Shown: piece by piece, positions 40,481 to 51,173 of the stretch
Numbering within the stretch: position 1 is the first letter of the stretch
Layout of the letters: the number at the start of each line of letters is the position of its first letter
Assembly: GCA_002863155.1 (NCBI GenBank)
Contig: PKED01000146.1
Location: forward strand, 27,993-91,992
DNA length: 64,000 bases
Reading direction: 5' to 3'
DNA from: Sphingomonadaceae bacterium
Lineage (GTDB): Bacteria > Pseudomonadota > Alphaproteobacteria > Sphingomonadales > Sphingomonadaceae
Made by a program: the position numbers and the translations under genes
Notes under the pieces: model-generated
What the model was told of the DNA's origin: nothing
The model's database searches: none
Seen by the model: only the letters and a program-made list of their open reading frames with translations

Positions 40481-41725
40481 ATGCTGCTCCCGATCCTGTT
40501 CGCCGCTGCGGCACCTGTCGCCGCCCCGCCTGCCGACGATGCCGCGCTCAAGGTGCGAGTCGAGCGGCTGCTGACCGCGAGCCCGGTGATCGACGGGCAC
40601 AATGACCTGCCATGGGAAATCCGGGTCAATCACGACGCGAAGGTCGAAGCGCTCGACCTGAATGCCGATACGTCGAAACTGCCCAAGCCGCTGCAGACCG
40701 ACATTCCCCGGCTGAAGAAGGGCCATGTCGGTGCGCAATTCTGGTCGGTGTGGATTACGGCGGACAATCTGGGCCCGCGCGCGGTCGAGATGACGCTGGA
40801 GGAGATCGACATCGTCAAACGCTTCGTCGCCGCCAATCCGGGCAGCTTCGAAATGGCCGGGACCGCCGCCGACATTCGCCGGATCAGCAAGGCCGGCAAG
40901 ATCGCCTCGCTGATGGGGGTCGAAGGCGGCCATCAGATCGACGGGCGGCTGTCGGTGCTGCGGCGCTATCACGATCTCGGCGTGCGCTACATGACGCTGA
41001 CGCATACCAATAGCCTGCCCTGGGCCGATGCCTCGACCGACGATCCGCGCTCGGGCGGGCTCAGCGCGTTCGGGCGGCAGGTGGTGGCGGAAATGAACCG
41101 GATCGGCATGATCGTCGACATCAGCCATGTGTCGGACGCGACGATGGCGGCCGTGCTCGGCGTGACGAAAGCACCGGTGATCGCCTCGCATTCCTCGGCG
41201 CGTGCGCTCGACGATGCGCCGCGCAACATCTCCGACGAACTGCTGGCGAAGATCGGCGCGAACGGCGGCGTGGTGATGGTCAATTTCTACCCCAGCTTCA
41301 CGTCGCAGGCGTGGCGCGACTGGGACAAGGCGCGCAGCGACTATGCCAAGTCGATCGGTGCGGCGGCCAAACCCTATGGCGCCAATGCGCCCGCGCCGAT
41401 GGTGGCGTGGGACAAGGCGCATCCGCAGCCGCCCGTCACTTCCTCGACGATTGCGGACCATGTCGAGCACATCGCGCGTGTCGCGGGCAAGGCGAGCGTC
41501 GGGCTCGGCAGCGATTATGACGGGATCAACGGCACGTCGCCGACCGACATGACCGGGGTCGACGGCTATCCCGCGCTGTTCATCGAACTGGCGCGGCGCG
41601 GCTGGACCGATGCCGAGCTCGCGGGACTGGCGCAGGGCAATGTCCTGCGGGTGATGGAGCGGGCCGAAGCCGTCGCGGCAGGCATGGCGGGCATGCCCCC
41701 GATCGATGCGACCGACCGCCCCTGA
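40481..41725 (+). CDS. Membrane dipeptidase (peptidase M19), secreted
   Basis: VIDGHNDLPWEIR; GVEGGHQIDG; MTLTHTNSLPWADAS; DISHVSDATM; GLGSDYDG. Confidence 0.93.
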   Translation: MLLPILFAAAAPVAAPPADDAALKVRVERLLTASPVIDGHNDLPWEIRVNHDAKVEALDLNADTSKLPKPLQTDIPRLKKGHVGAQFWSVWITADNLGPRAVEMTLEEIDIVKRFVAANPGSFEMAGTAADIRRISKAGKIASLMGVEGGHQIDGRLSVLRRYHDLGVRYMTLTHTNSLPWADASTDDPRSGGLSAFGRQVVAEMNRIGMIVDISHVSDATMAAVLGVTKAPVIASHSSARALDDAPRNISDELLAKIGANGGVVMVNFYPSFTSQAWRDWDKARSDYAKSIGAAAKPYGANAPAPMVAWDKAHPQPPVTSSTIADHVEHIARVAGKASVGLGSDYDGINGTSPTDMTGVDGYPALFIELARRGWTDAELAGLAQGNVLRVMERAEAVAAGMAGMPPIDATDRP

Positions 41726-41795
41726 CGCCTGCTAATCCCATGTTAGTGGATTGGAATTATCGATCCGTCGACTCGCAAGGGGAAAGGGGCACGCG

Positions 41796-42218
41796 ATGTT
41801 TGGCAGGTTGGCATTGGCTGGCGGTGTGGGTGTTGTCGTCTTGGTCGGGATGGCCGTTCATTACACCGACCGTGCGTTCAACTATGTCGAGGTTCAGGGG
41901 CGCGTCGACGCCGTCAAATCGACCTGCAAGCTGGAGCGGACGAGCTTTTACGGTGTCGGTCGTCGCCGCGAATGGACCCGCGACATGCCGTGCGAGATCG
42001 CCAGGATGCTGCGCGCCGAAGATCCCGAAATGAAGGGCATGCACCTGAAGCGGACCAGCGACGTGACGCTGCGCTACACCTCGCCCGCCGATGGCCAGGT
42101 CCATTCGGGCAAGCTGCATCTGACCGTCACCGACGATCGCCAGCCCGAGCCGAAGGCGGGCGGCGTGTTGAACGTGATGGCCAACAAGTCGCGGCCGGAC
42201 AAGATCCAGAAGCTCTGA
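41796..42218 (+). CDS. Hypothetical membrane-anchored protein
   Basis: N-terminal TM and C-terminal periplasmic-looking domain; GGGGAAAGGGG upstream of ATG. Confidence 0.7.
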   Translation: MFGRLALAGGVGVVVLVGMAVHYTDRAFNYVEVQGRVDAVKSTCKLERTSFYGVGRRREWTRDMPCEIARMLRAEDPEMKGMHLKRTSDVTLRYTSPADGQVHSGKLHLTVTDDRQPEPKAGGVLNVMANKSRPDKIQKL

Positions 42219-42228
42219 ACCGCGCCGG

Positions 42229-43233
42229 TCAGAAGCCCGACAGGAAGCTCGCCAGGTTGGCGCCGAGCGCGGGAATGGCATAGCCGCCCTCCATCAGCAG
42301 CACGCTCGGCCAGCCGCGCGCGGCGATGTCGCGGCCAAGGATCGCATAATCGGGCGTCGCCAGCTTGAAATGGCTGATCGGGTCGCCCTCCCATGTGTCG
42401 GCGCCGAAGCTCGTGATCAACAGGTCAGGCGCGAAGGCGGCGATCGCGTCGAGCGCGTCGCCCTGCGCGCGGCGGAAGGCGTCGAGGGTGGTTCGCTGCG
42501 GCAGCGGCAGGTTGAGCGTCGTGCCCGCGCCTGCGCCCTCGCCCCGCTCATCGGCATGGCCCCAGTAGAACGGGTAATCGGTCGCCGGATCGGCATGGAC
42601 GCTGGCGTAGAAGACGTCGCCGCGCTCCCAGAAGATGTCCTGCGTGCCATTGCCGTGGTGATAGTCGATGTCGAGGATCGCGACCCGCGCCGCCCCGGCA
42701 TCGCGCGCCGCCTGCGCGGCGACGGCGGCGGCATTGAGGTAGCAATAGCCGCCCAGATAATCGGCGCCGGCATGATGACCCGGCGGGCGGCACAGCGCGA
42801 AGGCGGCGCGTTCGCCCGCCTGAACCGCGTCGAGCGCGGCGAGCGCCGACTGCACGCTCCAATAGCTGGCGTCATAGCTGTCTGCGGTCAGCGGCGTCGA
42901 TGCGTCGAAGCTGTAGCGCCCGACAAGCGCGTCGATCCGGTCGAGCGAAAGCGGCCGCCGCCCGACCACCGGCCAGACATAGCCGATCACGTCGCCCGGC
43001 CGCCCCGCCGCTGCCCAGCGCGCAGGCGCCGTCCGCAGGAAATCGAGATAGTCGGCGCTGTGGACGGCGCGGATCGCCGTGTCGCCGCGATCGGGCGGCT
43101 CGGCCGTGCCGCCGATGCCCGCCAGCAGCGCTTCTGCCCGCGCCGGGCTTTCGGCATAGGGCGTGAAGCCGCCATTGTGGAGCTCGACCGCCGGCGCATG
43201 GGCGAGCTGGCGGGGTGAGAAGAAGGCGTGCAT
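42229..43233 (-). CDS. Histone deacetylase family protein (acetylpolyamine amidohydrolase-like)
   Basis: CRPPGHHAGADYLGGYCYLNAAAVAAQAARDAGAARVAILDIDYHHGNGTQDIFWERGDV; SFGADTWEGDPI; MEGGYAI. Confidence 0.93.
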   Translation of the reverse strand: MHAFFSPRQLAHAPAVELHNGGFTPYAESPARAEALLAGIGGTAEPPDRGDTAIRAVHSADYLDFLRTAPARWAAAGRPGDVIGYVWPVVGRRPLSLDRIDALVGRYSFDASTPLTADSYDASYWSVQSALAALDAVQAGERAAFALCRPPGHHAGADYLGGYCYLNAAAVAAQAARDAGAARVAILDIDYHHGNGTQDIFWERGDVFYASVHADPATDYPFYWGHADERGEGAGAGTTLNLPLPQRTTLDAFRRAQGDALDAIAAFAPDLLITSFGADTWEGDPISHFKLATPDYAILGRDIAARGWPSVLLMEGGYAIPALGANLASFLSGF

Positions 43234-43236
43234 CGC

Positions 43237-44454
43237 TTACTCCATTGTCGTCGGGCGCCGCTGCGCAGCGGCGAGGCGCAGGACCGCGAACCCGGCGAGC
43301 GCCGACACGATCGACCCGCCCAGCACGCCGATCTTCAGCTGCGCGCCGAGCAGCGGATCGCCCGGAAAGGCGAGTTCGCCGATGAACAGGCTCATCGTGA
43401 AGCCGATTCCGGCCAGCATCGCCACGCCGTAGATCTGCAGCCAGCTCGATCCATGCGGCCGCTTCGCGATCCCCAGCCGTTCGGCAAGCGCGATCCCGCC
43501 GAGTATCCCTAGCTGCTTGCCGATGAACAGCCCGCCCGCAATCGCGAGCACCAGCGGTGCGGCCAGGATCGACGGCGACATGCCCGCCAGCGACACGCCG
43601 GCATTGGCAAAGGCGAACAGCGGCACGATGACATAGGCGACACCGGGGCTGAGCGCGCGTTCGAGGCGGTGGAGGGTCGAGCCTTGGGCATCGGGCGCGC
43701 CCTCGCTGCGCTCGAACGGCACGAACATCGCCGCGATGACGCCGGCGATCGTTGCATGGACGCCCGACAAAAGGACCAGCCACCAGAGCAGGACAAAGGC
43801 GATGACATAAGGCCAGAGCTGCCGCACACCGCGCTGGTTCATCGCCGCCATGATCGCGACGACGCCCGCTGCCGCCGCGATCGCGCCAAGGTCCAGGCCG
43901 TGATTATAGGCGATCGCGATGATCGCGACGGCGCCCATGTCGTCGACGATCGCCACCGTCGTCAGGAACAGCTTGAGCGCGGGCGGCACGCGCTTGCCGA
44001 GCAGGGCCATCACGCCGATCGCAAAGGCGATGTCGGTCGCCGCCGGAATCGCCCAGCCGCGCACCAGCGCGCCATTGCCGCCGATGATCAGGAGGTAGAT
44101 CGCCGCCGGCGCCGCCATCCCGCACAGCGCCGCGATCACCGGCAGTCGCCGCCGCGCCGCGCTCGCCAGTTCGCCGTCGACCATCTCGCGCTTGATCTCC
44201 AGCCCAACGAGCAGGAAAAACAGCGCCATCAGCCCGTCGTTGATCCATAAATGGATCGTCATCGGCCCGATTGCCGGAGTGATTACGGGGCCGATCGGGC
44301 GGTGGAGAAACGCCGCGTAACCGTCGGCCGTCGCGGGCAGGTTGCTGACGATGAGGGCGGCCAGGGTCGCCGCCATCAGCACGATGCCGCCGGTCGCCTC
44401 GCTCCGCAGAAAGGCGCGCAGGGCAGAATTCACGCCGCGCCGCTCGATTGTCAT
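43237..44454 (-). CDS. nhaA: Na+/H+ antiporter NhaA
   Basis: INDGLMALFFLLVGLEIKREMVDGEL; IPAATDIAFAIGVMALLGKRVPPALKLFLTTVAIVDDMGAVAIIAIAYN. Confidence 0.96.
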   Translation of the reverse strand: MTIERRGVNSALRAFLRSEATGGIVLMAATLAALIVSNLPATADGYAAFLHRPIGPVITPAIGPMTIHLWINDGLMALFFLLVGLEIKREMVDGELASAARRRLPVIAALCGMAAPAAIYLLIIGGNGALVRGWAIPAATDIAFAIGVMALLGKRVPPALKLFLTTVAIVDDMGAVAIIAIAYNHGLDLGAIAAAAGVVAIMAAMNQRGVRQLWPYVIAFVLLWWLVLLSGVHATIAGVIAAMFVPFERSEGAPDAQGSTLHRLERALSPGVAYVIVPLFAFANAGVSLAGMSPSILAAPLVLAIAGGLFIGKQLGILGGIALAERLGIAKRPHGSSWLQIYGVAMLAGIGFTMSLFIGELAFPGDPLLGAQLKIGVLGGSIVSALAGFAVLRLAAAQRRPTTME

Positions 44455-44524
44455 GCCGGTTCCTTCGCCATTGTTCCTATCGCGCTGGCGACCTGCTTTC
44501 AAAGTCTTTAGACCCGCCGCTGTC

Positions 44525-45982
44525 ATGGCATTTCCCGATCCCCGGTCGCTGACCGCCTGGTGGCACGACGAAGTCGCTCGGCTCGATCAGCGCGACGTCA
44601 TCGCGCATGTCCGCGACGAAGCCGGCCTTAATGGGCGCTATGTCTTCATGGTGCTGATGTCGGCGGGGATCGCCATCCTCGGCCTGCTGCAATCCTCACC
44701 CGCAGTCGTGATCGGCGCGATGTTGATCTCGCCGCTGATGGGGCCGATCATCGGCCTGGGCTTTGCCGTCGCGACGATCGATTCGGCGGAAATCCGGCGG
44801 ACCGCGACCGCGCTTGCTGCAGGCGCCGCGCTCGCGGTCGCGCTCAGCGCCCTGATCGTGCTGATGTCGCCGCTCCAGAACGTGACGGCCGAACTCGCCG
44901 CGCGCACCCGGCCCAACCTGTTCGATCTCGTCGTGGCGATCTTTTCGGCGCTGGCGGGTACCTATGCCACGATCCGGGGGCGGGCCGGCACCATCGTCGG
45001 CGTCGCGATCGCGACCGCGCTGATGCCGCCGCTGGCGACGATGGGCTTTGGCATCGCGACCCTCAACGCGACCGTCGCCGGCGGGGCGACACTGCTGTTC
45101 CTGACCAACTGCGTCGCGATCGCGCTGACGGCGGCGGTGATGGCCAGGCTCCACGGCTTTGCGCGGGCGCTGTCGCCGCGCCAGACGGCGGTCGGGACGA
45201 TGATCGTCATCGCCGCCTTCGCCGCGCTCGCGCTGCCGCTTGGCCTGTCGCTGCGGCAGATCGCCTGGGAGACGAAGGCCAGCCGCGATGTCCGCCGCGT
45301 TCTTGCCGATCAATTCGGTGCCGCGACCCGGCTGAGCCAGGTCGAGATCGATTTCAACGCACGTCCGCTGACGGTCAAGGCGACCGCGCTGACGCCCGAT
45401 TTCAGGGCCGATGCCGGGCCACGCGCCGAGGCGGTGCTGCGCGAACGGCTGGGCGAGCCGGTCAGCGTCACGATCGAGCAGTACCGGGTCGGCGTGGCCG
45501 AGGCGGAGGCAGCGGCGGTGGCCGAGGCGCAGGGCGCGCGCGATGCGGCCGAGCGCCGCGTCGAGACGCTGACGGTCGAACTCGCGCTGCTCGCGGGTGT
45601 CTCCGCCGACGACGTGCTGATCGACCGGCAGGCGCGCCGGGCGCTGGTGCGTGCCAAGCCGCTCGCCGGGGCGGGCCTCGCGACCTATCGCGCGCTCGAA
45701 GGGCGGGTCGCCGCAGCCGCGCCGGGCTGGCAGATTTTCCTCGAGCCGCCCGCGGTCGCGCTGCCCGACGTGACGATCGCCGACGGCAAGCCCGATGCGG
45801 CGGCGATCGCGGTCGCCGCCTGGGGCGCGAAGCGGCGCGGGCTGGCGCTGCGCGTGCAAGGGCCGGAGGCAGAGGCGACCGCGATCGCGGAGGCGCTGCA
45901 GGCTTTGGGCGTGGTGGCCGAGCTTGACCCCGGCGGCGCGCTGCGGCTCGATTGGCAGGCCGCCGCAAAACCGGACGGCTAG
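44525..45982 (+). CDS. DUF389 domain-containing membrane protein
   Basis: SSPAVVIGAMLISPLMGPIIGLGFAVA; ATALMPPLATMGFGIA. Confidence 0.88.
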   Translation: MAFPDPRSLTAWWHDEVARLDQRDVIAHVRDEAGLNGRYVFMVLMSAGIAILGLLQSSPAVVIGAMLISPLMGPIIGLGFAVATIDSAEIRRTATALAAGAALAVALSALIVLMSPLQNVTAELAARTRPNLFDLVVAIFSALAGTYATIRGRAGTIVGVAIATALMPPLATMGFGIATLNATVAGGATLLFLTNCVAIALTAAVMARLHGFARALSPRQTAVGTMIVIAAFAALALPLGLSLRQIAWETKASRDVRRVLADQFGAATRLSQVEIDFNARPLTVKATALTPDFRADAGPRAEAVLRERLGEPVSVTIEQYRVGVAEAEAAAVAEAQGARDAAERRVETLTVELALLAGVSADDVLIDRQARRALVRAKPLAGAGLATYRALEGRVAAAAPGWQIFLEPPAVALPDVTIADGKPDAAAIAVAAWGAKRRGLALRVQGPEAEATAIAEALQALGVVAELDPGGALRLDWQAAAKPDG

Positions 45983-46047
45983 CGCGGCTGTCGTGCAGGA
46001 CCGCGCCGGTTCGACGGGGTTGCAGGCCAGCCGCTAGAGGAGAAGAC

Positions 46048-46941
46048 ATGGCGAACGATTTTCCTCTGGTGCGGATCACCCTGCCGACCGGCGTCGCGCT
46101 CGACGTCGCCACGGCGGGCGATCCGGGTGCGCCCGCGATCATCCTGCTCCATGGCTTTCCCGAATCGCACCGGACGTGGCGGCACCAGATCCCCGAGCTC
46201 GCGCGCACCCATTTCGTCATCGCGCCCGATCAGCGCGGCTTTGCGCGATCGTCCAAGCCCGAAGGTGTCGAGGCGTATCGGCCCGATCGGCCGGTGGCCG
46301 ATCTGCTCGCGCTCGCCGATCATTTCGGCAAGCCGCGCTTCACGCTGATCGGGCATGACTGGGGCGGTGCGATTGCGTGGATGGCGGCGCTCAACCATCC
46401 CGACCGGGTCGAACGGCTGATCATCCTCAACGCGCCGCACCCGCTGATCTTTCAGCGCACGCTTTTCGACGATCCGGCCCAGCGGGCGGCGAGCCAGTAT
46501 ATCCGCGCCTTTCGCAGCCCCGGCATAGACGAGCGGATCGCCGCAATGGGCTTCGACGCCTATTTCGCCAAGAGTTTTGCCGGCCACACCGACCCTGCGC
46601 TGATGGCTGCGGAAAAGCCCTATTATCTCGATCAATGGTCGCAGCCCGGCGCATTGACGGCGATGCTCAACTGGTACCGCGCAAGCCCGCTCATCGTGCC
46701 GGCGATCGACGAGGATCCGCCGCGCCCGGCCTTTCTCGAGGCGCCGTTTCCGCTGCTCCAGATGCCCGTGCTGGTGATCTGGGCGATGGCGGATGCCGCG
46801 TTGTTGCCGAGCCAGCTAGAGGGGCTGGAACTGCTCGTCCCCGATCTGACCTTGGTCAAGGTGCCCGACGCGGCGCACTTCGTGACCTGGGAAGCGCCCG
46901 ACCGGGTCAATGCGGCGATGCGCGCGTTTCTGGGCGACTAG
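46048..46941 (+). CDS. Alpha/beta hydrolase (epoxide hydrolase/haloalkane dehalogenase-like)
   Basis: LLHGFPESHRTWRHQIPEL; TLIGHDWGGAIAWMAALNHPDRVERLIILNAPHP; VPDAAHFVTWEAP. Confidence 0.9.
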   Translation: MANDFPLVRITLPTGVALDVATAGDPGAPAIILLHGFPESHRTWRHQIPELARTHFVIAPDQRGFARSSKPEGVEAYRPDRPVADLLALADHFGKPRFTLIGHDWGGAIAWMAALNHPDRVERLIILNAPHPLIFQRTLFDDPAQRAASQYIRAFRSPGIDERIAAMGFDAYFAKSFAGHTDPALMAAEKPYYLDQWSQPGALTAMLNWYRASPLIVPAIDEDPPRPAFLEAPFPLLQMPVLVIWAMADAALLPSQLEGLELLVPDLTLVKVPDAAHFVTWEAPDRVNAAMRAFLGD

Positions 46942-47837
46942 CCCGGCCGGGCCGCGCGCAACCGGGTCGCCCGCGCGGCCAGTGCTGCGTTCCGCCGCGC
47001 CACACGCGTGGCGAGTCCGGTGCGGACGGCCCCGGCGAGTGTCGCCGCGCTCGCCCGCGTGAGGGCCCTCCCCAGCACGCCAGGGCGTCGACCGTGCATC
47101 GCGGCGGCCCAGGGCGGCAGCAGGTCGATCGCGGCCGCCATCAGCAGCCGCTGGAGCGGTGCGCTTGTCGGCCCGGCGGGCGCGGCGCGTTCGAGTGCCT
47201 GCATCACCGCCGCGGTGCGATCGTCGGCGCGCAGCCTCGGGCGCATCGCTGTCAGATAGGCGTCGGCCGCCGCCCGGCTGGTCGGGGCCGGCGCGCTGCC
47301 GAGCCGTTCGGCGAGGATGGCGGTCTCGGCGAAAAACATGTCCTGGCGTGCCGTCGACATCGCCGGATCGGCATAGCGGCGATAGGCAGCGAGGAAGCTC
47401 CACTCACCGGCGACATGCACCCAGGCGAGCGTGTCGGGATCGTCGGCGCGATAGGGCGTGCCATCGGCGAGCGTCCCGCCGACGGCGGCGTGGATGCGGC
47501 GCACCCGCGCGATCATCGCATCGGCCTGATCGCTTGCCGCATAGGTTGTGCCGCCGACGAAGCGCGCGGTACGGCGCAGGCGGCCAAGCATGTCGTCGCG
47601 GAAGTTCGAATGGTCCCACACGCCTGCCATCGCGCGGGGATCGAGCATCTGAAGCAGCAGCGCGGCGATCCCGCCGATCATCATCGTCGCGAAATCGCCG
47701 TGCACATCCCATGCGACCGATCCGGGGCCGTACAGCCCATTGTCCTGCCCGGTGGTGATGTCGAACGACGGCTCGTCAGCGACCGGCGAGAACAGCGCGT
47801 CGATCCGCGATTCGACGAAGGCGCGCAGGGGATCCAT
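46938..47837 (-). CDS. Oxygenase MpaB family / DUF2236 protein
   Basis: GPGSVAWDVHGDFATMMIGGIAALLLQMLDPRAMAGVWDHSNFRDDMLGRLRRTARFVGGTTY. Confidence 0.85.
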   Translation of the reverse strand: MDPLRAFVESRIDALFSPVADEPSFDITTGQDNGLYGPGSVAWDVHGDFATMMIGGIAALLLQMLDPRAMAGVWDHSNFRDDMLGRLRRTARFVGGTTYAASDQADAMIARVRRIHAAVGGTLADGTPYRADDPDTLAWVHVAGEWSFLAAYRRYADPAMSTARQDMFFAETAILAERLGSAPAPTSRAAADAYLTAMRPRLRADDRTAAVMQALERAAPAGPTSAPLQRLLMAAAIDLLPPWAAAMHGRRPGVLGRALTRASAATLAGAVRTGLATRVARRNAALAARATRLRAARPG

Positions 47838-47879
47838 GCGCGCCTAGTTGGGGGCGATTGCCGCCGATGTCACGGGGGT

Positions 47880-47917
47880 GAGGGACCGGGCGGCCATCTG
47901 CCGCCGCCCGGTCCCTC
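47880..47917. terminator. Long GC-rich hairpin downstream of hppA
   Basis: GAGGGACCGGGCGGC-(8 nt)-GCCGCCCGGTCCCTC perfect 15-bp stem; no U-tract. Confidence 0.6.
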
Positions 47918-47941
47918 GACTATCGGCTCCGAAGGGCCGGT

Positions 47942-50104
47942 TCAGCCCCCCACCCCGCTCGCCGCCGCCAGGGCCGCGAGCAGCAGCAGCGCCACGATGT
48001 TGGTGATCTTGATCATCGGGTTAACCGCCGGACCGGCAGTGTCCTTGTACGGATCGCCGACCGTGTCGCCGGTCACCGCTGCCTTGTGCGCTTCCGAACC
48101 CTTGCCGCCGTGGTTGCCGTCCTCGATATATTTCTTGGCATTGTCCCACGCGCCGCCGCCCGACGTCATCGAGATGGCGACGAAAAGCCCCGACACGATC
48201 ACGCCGAGCAGCATCGCGCCGAGCGCCGCAAAGCCCTCTGCCTGGCCCGCCACCGCCGTGATGACGAAATACACGAGGATCGGCGATAATACCGGCAACA
48301 GGCTGGGCACGATCATCTCGCGGATCGCCGCCTTGGTCACGAGGTCGACGGTACGGGCATAATTGGGGCGGCTGGTGCCCGCCATGATGCCGGGATTGTC
48401 GCGGAACTGCGCGCGCACTTCCTCGACCACCGCGCCCGCCGCGCGGCCGACCGCCGTCATCCCCATCGCCCCGAACAGATAGGGCAGCAGCGCGCCGAGC
48501 AGCAGCCCGACGATGACATAAGGATTCGACAGCTGGAAATTCACCGAAATGTTCGGGAAATCCTTTGCCAGATCGGAGGTGTAGGCGTTGAACAGCACCA
48601 GCGCCGCCAGTGCGGCCGACCCGATCGCATAGCCCTTGGTCACTGCCTTGGTGGTGTTGCCGACCGCGTCGAGTGCGTCGGTCTTCTGACGCACATCGTC
48701 GGGCAGCCCCGCCATTTCGGCGATGCCGCCGGCATTGTCGGTCACCGGGCCATAGGCGTCGAGCGCGACGACCATGCCCGCCTGGGCGAGCATCGCGGTG
48801 GCCGCAAAGGCGATGCCGATCACGCCGGCAAGCTGATAGGCGGCCACAACCGCGATCACGATGACGAACGTCGGCAGCGCGGTCGATTCAAGGCTGATCG
48901 CCAGGCCCTGGATCACGTTGGTGCCGTGGCCCGTCTCCGACGCCTTGGCGATGCTGCGGACCGGGCGGAAACCGGTGCCGGTATAATATTCGGTGATCCA
49001 CACGAGCAGACCCGTTACGGCAAGACCGATCATCATCGACCAGAACAGCTTCATGCCGGTGACCGACGCAACGGCGTTGCCCTGGATGGCTTCAGGCGTC
49101 GCACCGTTCAGAAAGCTCAGGTCACTGTTGCCGCCGATCGCGGCGTTCATGTCGCCGAGCGTGTAGGCGGTCGCGACATAGATTGCGGGAACCGACAGGA
49201 TGACGCTCGTCCAGAAGCCCTTGTAGAGCGCGCCCATGATCGACCCCGATCCGCCGAGCCGGACGAAATAGGTGCCGATGATCGACGTCACGATGCACAC
49301 GCCGCCGACGATCAGCGGCAAGCCCATCAGTTCGAGCAGCTTGTCGGCATTCTTGAGCGCGAGCGCGACCGAAATCATCGTCACACCCAGCGTCACGACA
49401 TAGGTTTCGAACAGGTCGGCGGCCATGCCGGCGCAATCGCCGACATTGTCTCCGACATTGTCGGCGATGGTCGCAGGGTTGCGGGGGTCGTCCTCAGGGA
49501 TGCCGGCCTCGACCTTGCCGACCAGATCCGCGCCGACATCGGCCGCCTTGGTGAAGATGCCGCCACCAAGCCGCGCGAAGATCGAAATGAGCGATGCGCC
49601 GAACGCAAGCGCGGTCAGCGCTTCGATCACGACGGGCGCCCCGGCGTTGTTGCCGGCATAGCCGACCAGATACCAGAACAGCCCGGCAATCGACAGCAGC
49701 CCAAGGCCTGCAACCAGCAGCCCGGTGATCGCGCCCGAACGGAATGCCATGGTGAGGCCGCCCTGAAGCGAGGTGCGGGATGCCTCCGCCGTGCGGACAT
49801 TGGCACGCACCGAAATGTTCATGCCGACATAGCCGGCGACGCCCGACAGCACCGCGCCGATGACGAAGCCGACCGTCGATATCAGCCCGAGCGTCACCGC
49901 GAGAATGATCGCGACCACGACGCCGACCACGGCGATCGTCCGATACTGGCGACCGAGATAGGCCTGCGCGCCTTCCTGAATCGCGGCGGCGATGTCCTGC
50001 ATCTTCTCGTTGCCGGCGGGCGCCGCCAGCACCTGACGGCTGGTCACGAAACCATAAAGCACGGCCAGCAAGCCACAGACCATGGCCGCATAGACTATCA
50101 GCAT
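47942..50104 (-). CDS. hppA: Membrane-bound proton-translocating pyrophosphatase, probably K+-independent type
   Basis: [58 protein letters not shown] motif (Lys rather than Ala). Confidence 0.95.
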   Translation of the reverse strand: MLIVYAAMVCGLLAVLYGFVTSRQVLAAPAGNEKMQDIAAAIQEGAQAYLGRQYRTIAVVGVVVAIILAVTLGLISTVGFVIGAVLSGVAGYVGMNISVRANVRTAEASRTSLQGGLTMAFRSGAITGLLVAGLGLLSIAGLFWYLVGYAGNNAGAPVVIEALTALAFGASLISIFARLGGGIFTKAADVGADLVGKVEAGIPEDDPRNPATIADNVGDNVGDCAGMAADLFETYVVTLGVTMISVALALKNADKLLELMGLPLIVGGVCIVTSIIGTYFVRLGGSGSIMGALYKGFWTSVILSVPAIYVATAYTLGDMNAAIGGNSDLSFLNGATPEAIQGNAVASVTGMKLFWSMMIGLAVTGLLVWITEYYTGTGFRPVRSIAKASETGHGTNVIQGLAISLESTALPTFVIVIAVVAAYQLAGVIGIAFAATAMLAQAGMVVALDAYGPVTDNAGGIAEMAGLPDDVRQKTDALDAVGNTTKAVTKGYAIGSAALAALVLFNAYTSDLAKDFPNISVNFQLSNPYVIVGLLLGALLPYLFGAMGMTAVGRAAGAVVEEVRAQFRDNPGIMAGTSRPNYARTVDLVTKAAIREMIVPSLLPVLSPILVYFVITAVAGQAEGFAALGAMLLGVIVSGLFVAISMTSGGGAWDNAKKYIEDGNHGGKGSEAHKAAVTGDTVGDPYKDTAGPAVNPMIKITNIVALLLLAALAAASGVGG

Positions 50105-50204
50105 CGCATTCCCCTTATCCTCGTGCCTCTGGCGGAAAGCCGGGCAGCTCTGTTCTGGATGGGCGCGAACCTAGCCTTGCCGCGCCGCGATAGGCAAGCG
50201 GGCG

Positions 50205-51107
50205 TTAGCCCTTGTGTGCGAAACCGAGACGTTCGGGGAGCGGGAGGGGCATCGGCCCGACCACCAGCGCCAGCCCGGCGCCTTCCGAACAGATGCCGAT
50301 CGCGGTCGCGGGCACCGGCGGCTCGACGCCGGCGGGCAGGGCGAACAACAGCTGGTAATCGTCGCCCGCGGTTGCCGCTGCGAGCCGCGCCGCCCGGTCG
50401 TCGCCGGCAAAAGCGCGATAGTCGGGCGAGAGCGGAACGGTCGCCAGATCGATCGTGACCGCGACCCCGCTTGCCTTCGCCATCCGCTCGGCATCGATCA
50501 GCAGGCCGTCGGAGATGTCCATCATCGCATGCACCAGCGGCGCCAGCAGCCGCCCTTCGGCAAGCCGGGGATGAGGACGGCGATAGGCGGCAAGCAAGGC
50601 GGCAGGGCCCGACGCCCCTCGCGCAATCGCCAGGCCCGCGCCAGCGTCGCCGATCGTCCCGGTGGTATGGAGCACGTCACCGATCCGGGCGCCGTCGCGC
50701 CGCGGCATGGCCGGGCCTGCCGTTCCGACCGCCGTCATCGTCATGACGCGCGGCGCTCCGGGCGGGAGCGACACCGTGTCGCCGCCGATTATCGGACACT
50801 GGAACCGGGCAAGCGCCAAGGCCAGCCCGGCCAAAAACGCCGTGTCCCAGCCATCGTCGCCGAGCGGATAATTGAGCAGCACGCCGTCCGGGGCGGCACC
50901 CTTCGCGGCAAGATCGGAGAGGTTCACCGCGACCAGCTTCCAGGCAATATCGGCGGGCGGGTCGTTCGGGAGGAAATGGATGCCTTCCACCAGTGTATCG
51001 GTGGTGAGGACATGGCGTCCCAGCTGCGCGGCATCGTCACCCAGGCCATGCGCCCCGGCATGCAGCGGCAGGCGGCGGAGCTGATCGAGAAATTCGGCTT
51101 CGGTCAC
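50205..51107 (-). CDS. thiL: Thiamine-phosphate kinase
   Basis: GLGDDAAQL; TTDTLVEGIHFLPNDPPADIAWKLVAVNLSDLAAKGAAP; MMDISDGLLIDAERMAKASGVAVTIDL; GTG start. Confidence 0.93.
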   Translation of the reverse strand: MTEAEFLDQLRRLPLHAGAHGLGDDAAQLGRHVLTTDTLVEGIHFLPNDPPADIAWKLVAVNLSDLAAKGAAPDGVLLNYPLGDDGWDTAFLAGLALALARFQCPIIGGDTVSLPPGAPRVMTMTAVGTAGPAMPRRDGARIGDVLHTTGTIGDAGAGLAIARGASGPAALLAAYRRPHPRLAEGRLLAPLVHAMMDISDGLLIDAERMAKASGVAVTIDLATVPLSPDYRAFAGDDRAARLAAATAGDDYQLLFALPAGVEPPVPATAIGICSEGAGLALVVGPMPLPLPERLGFAHKG

Positions 51108-51173
51108 GCCGCAGGCTGTAGACCGTGCGGGCGTGGCGCGGCTAGCCCCGCGCCCGCCCGGCACGGCTAATGA

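Noticed and set aside
39770-41470. 566-aa minus-strand ORF
   Set aside because: Antisense shadow spanning TonB receptor and dipeptidase; no domain.
46377-48362. 661-aa plus-strand ORF
   Set aside because: Out-of-frame through the hydrolase and antisense to MpaB/hppA.
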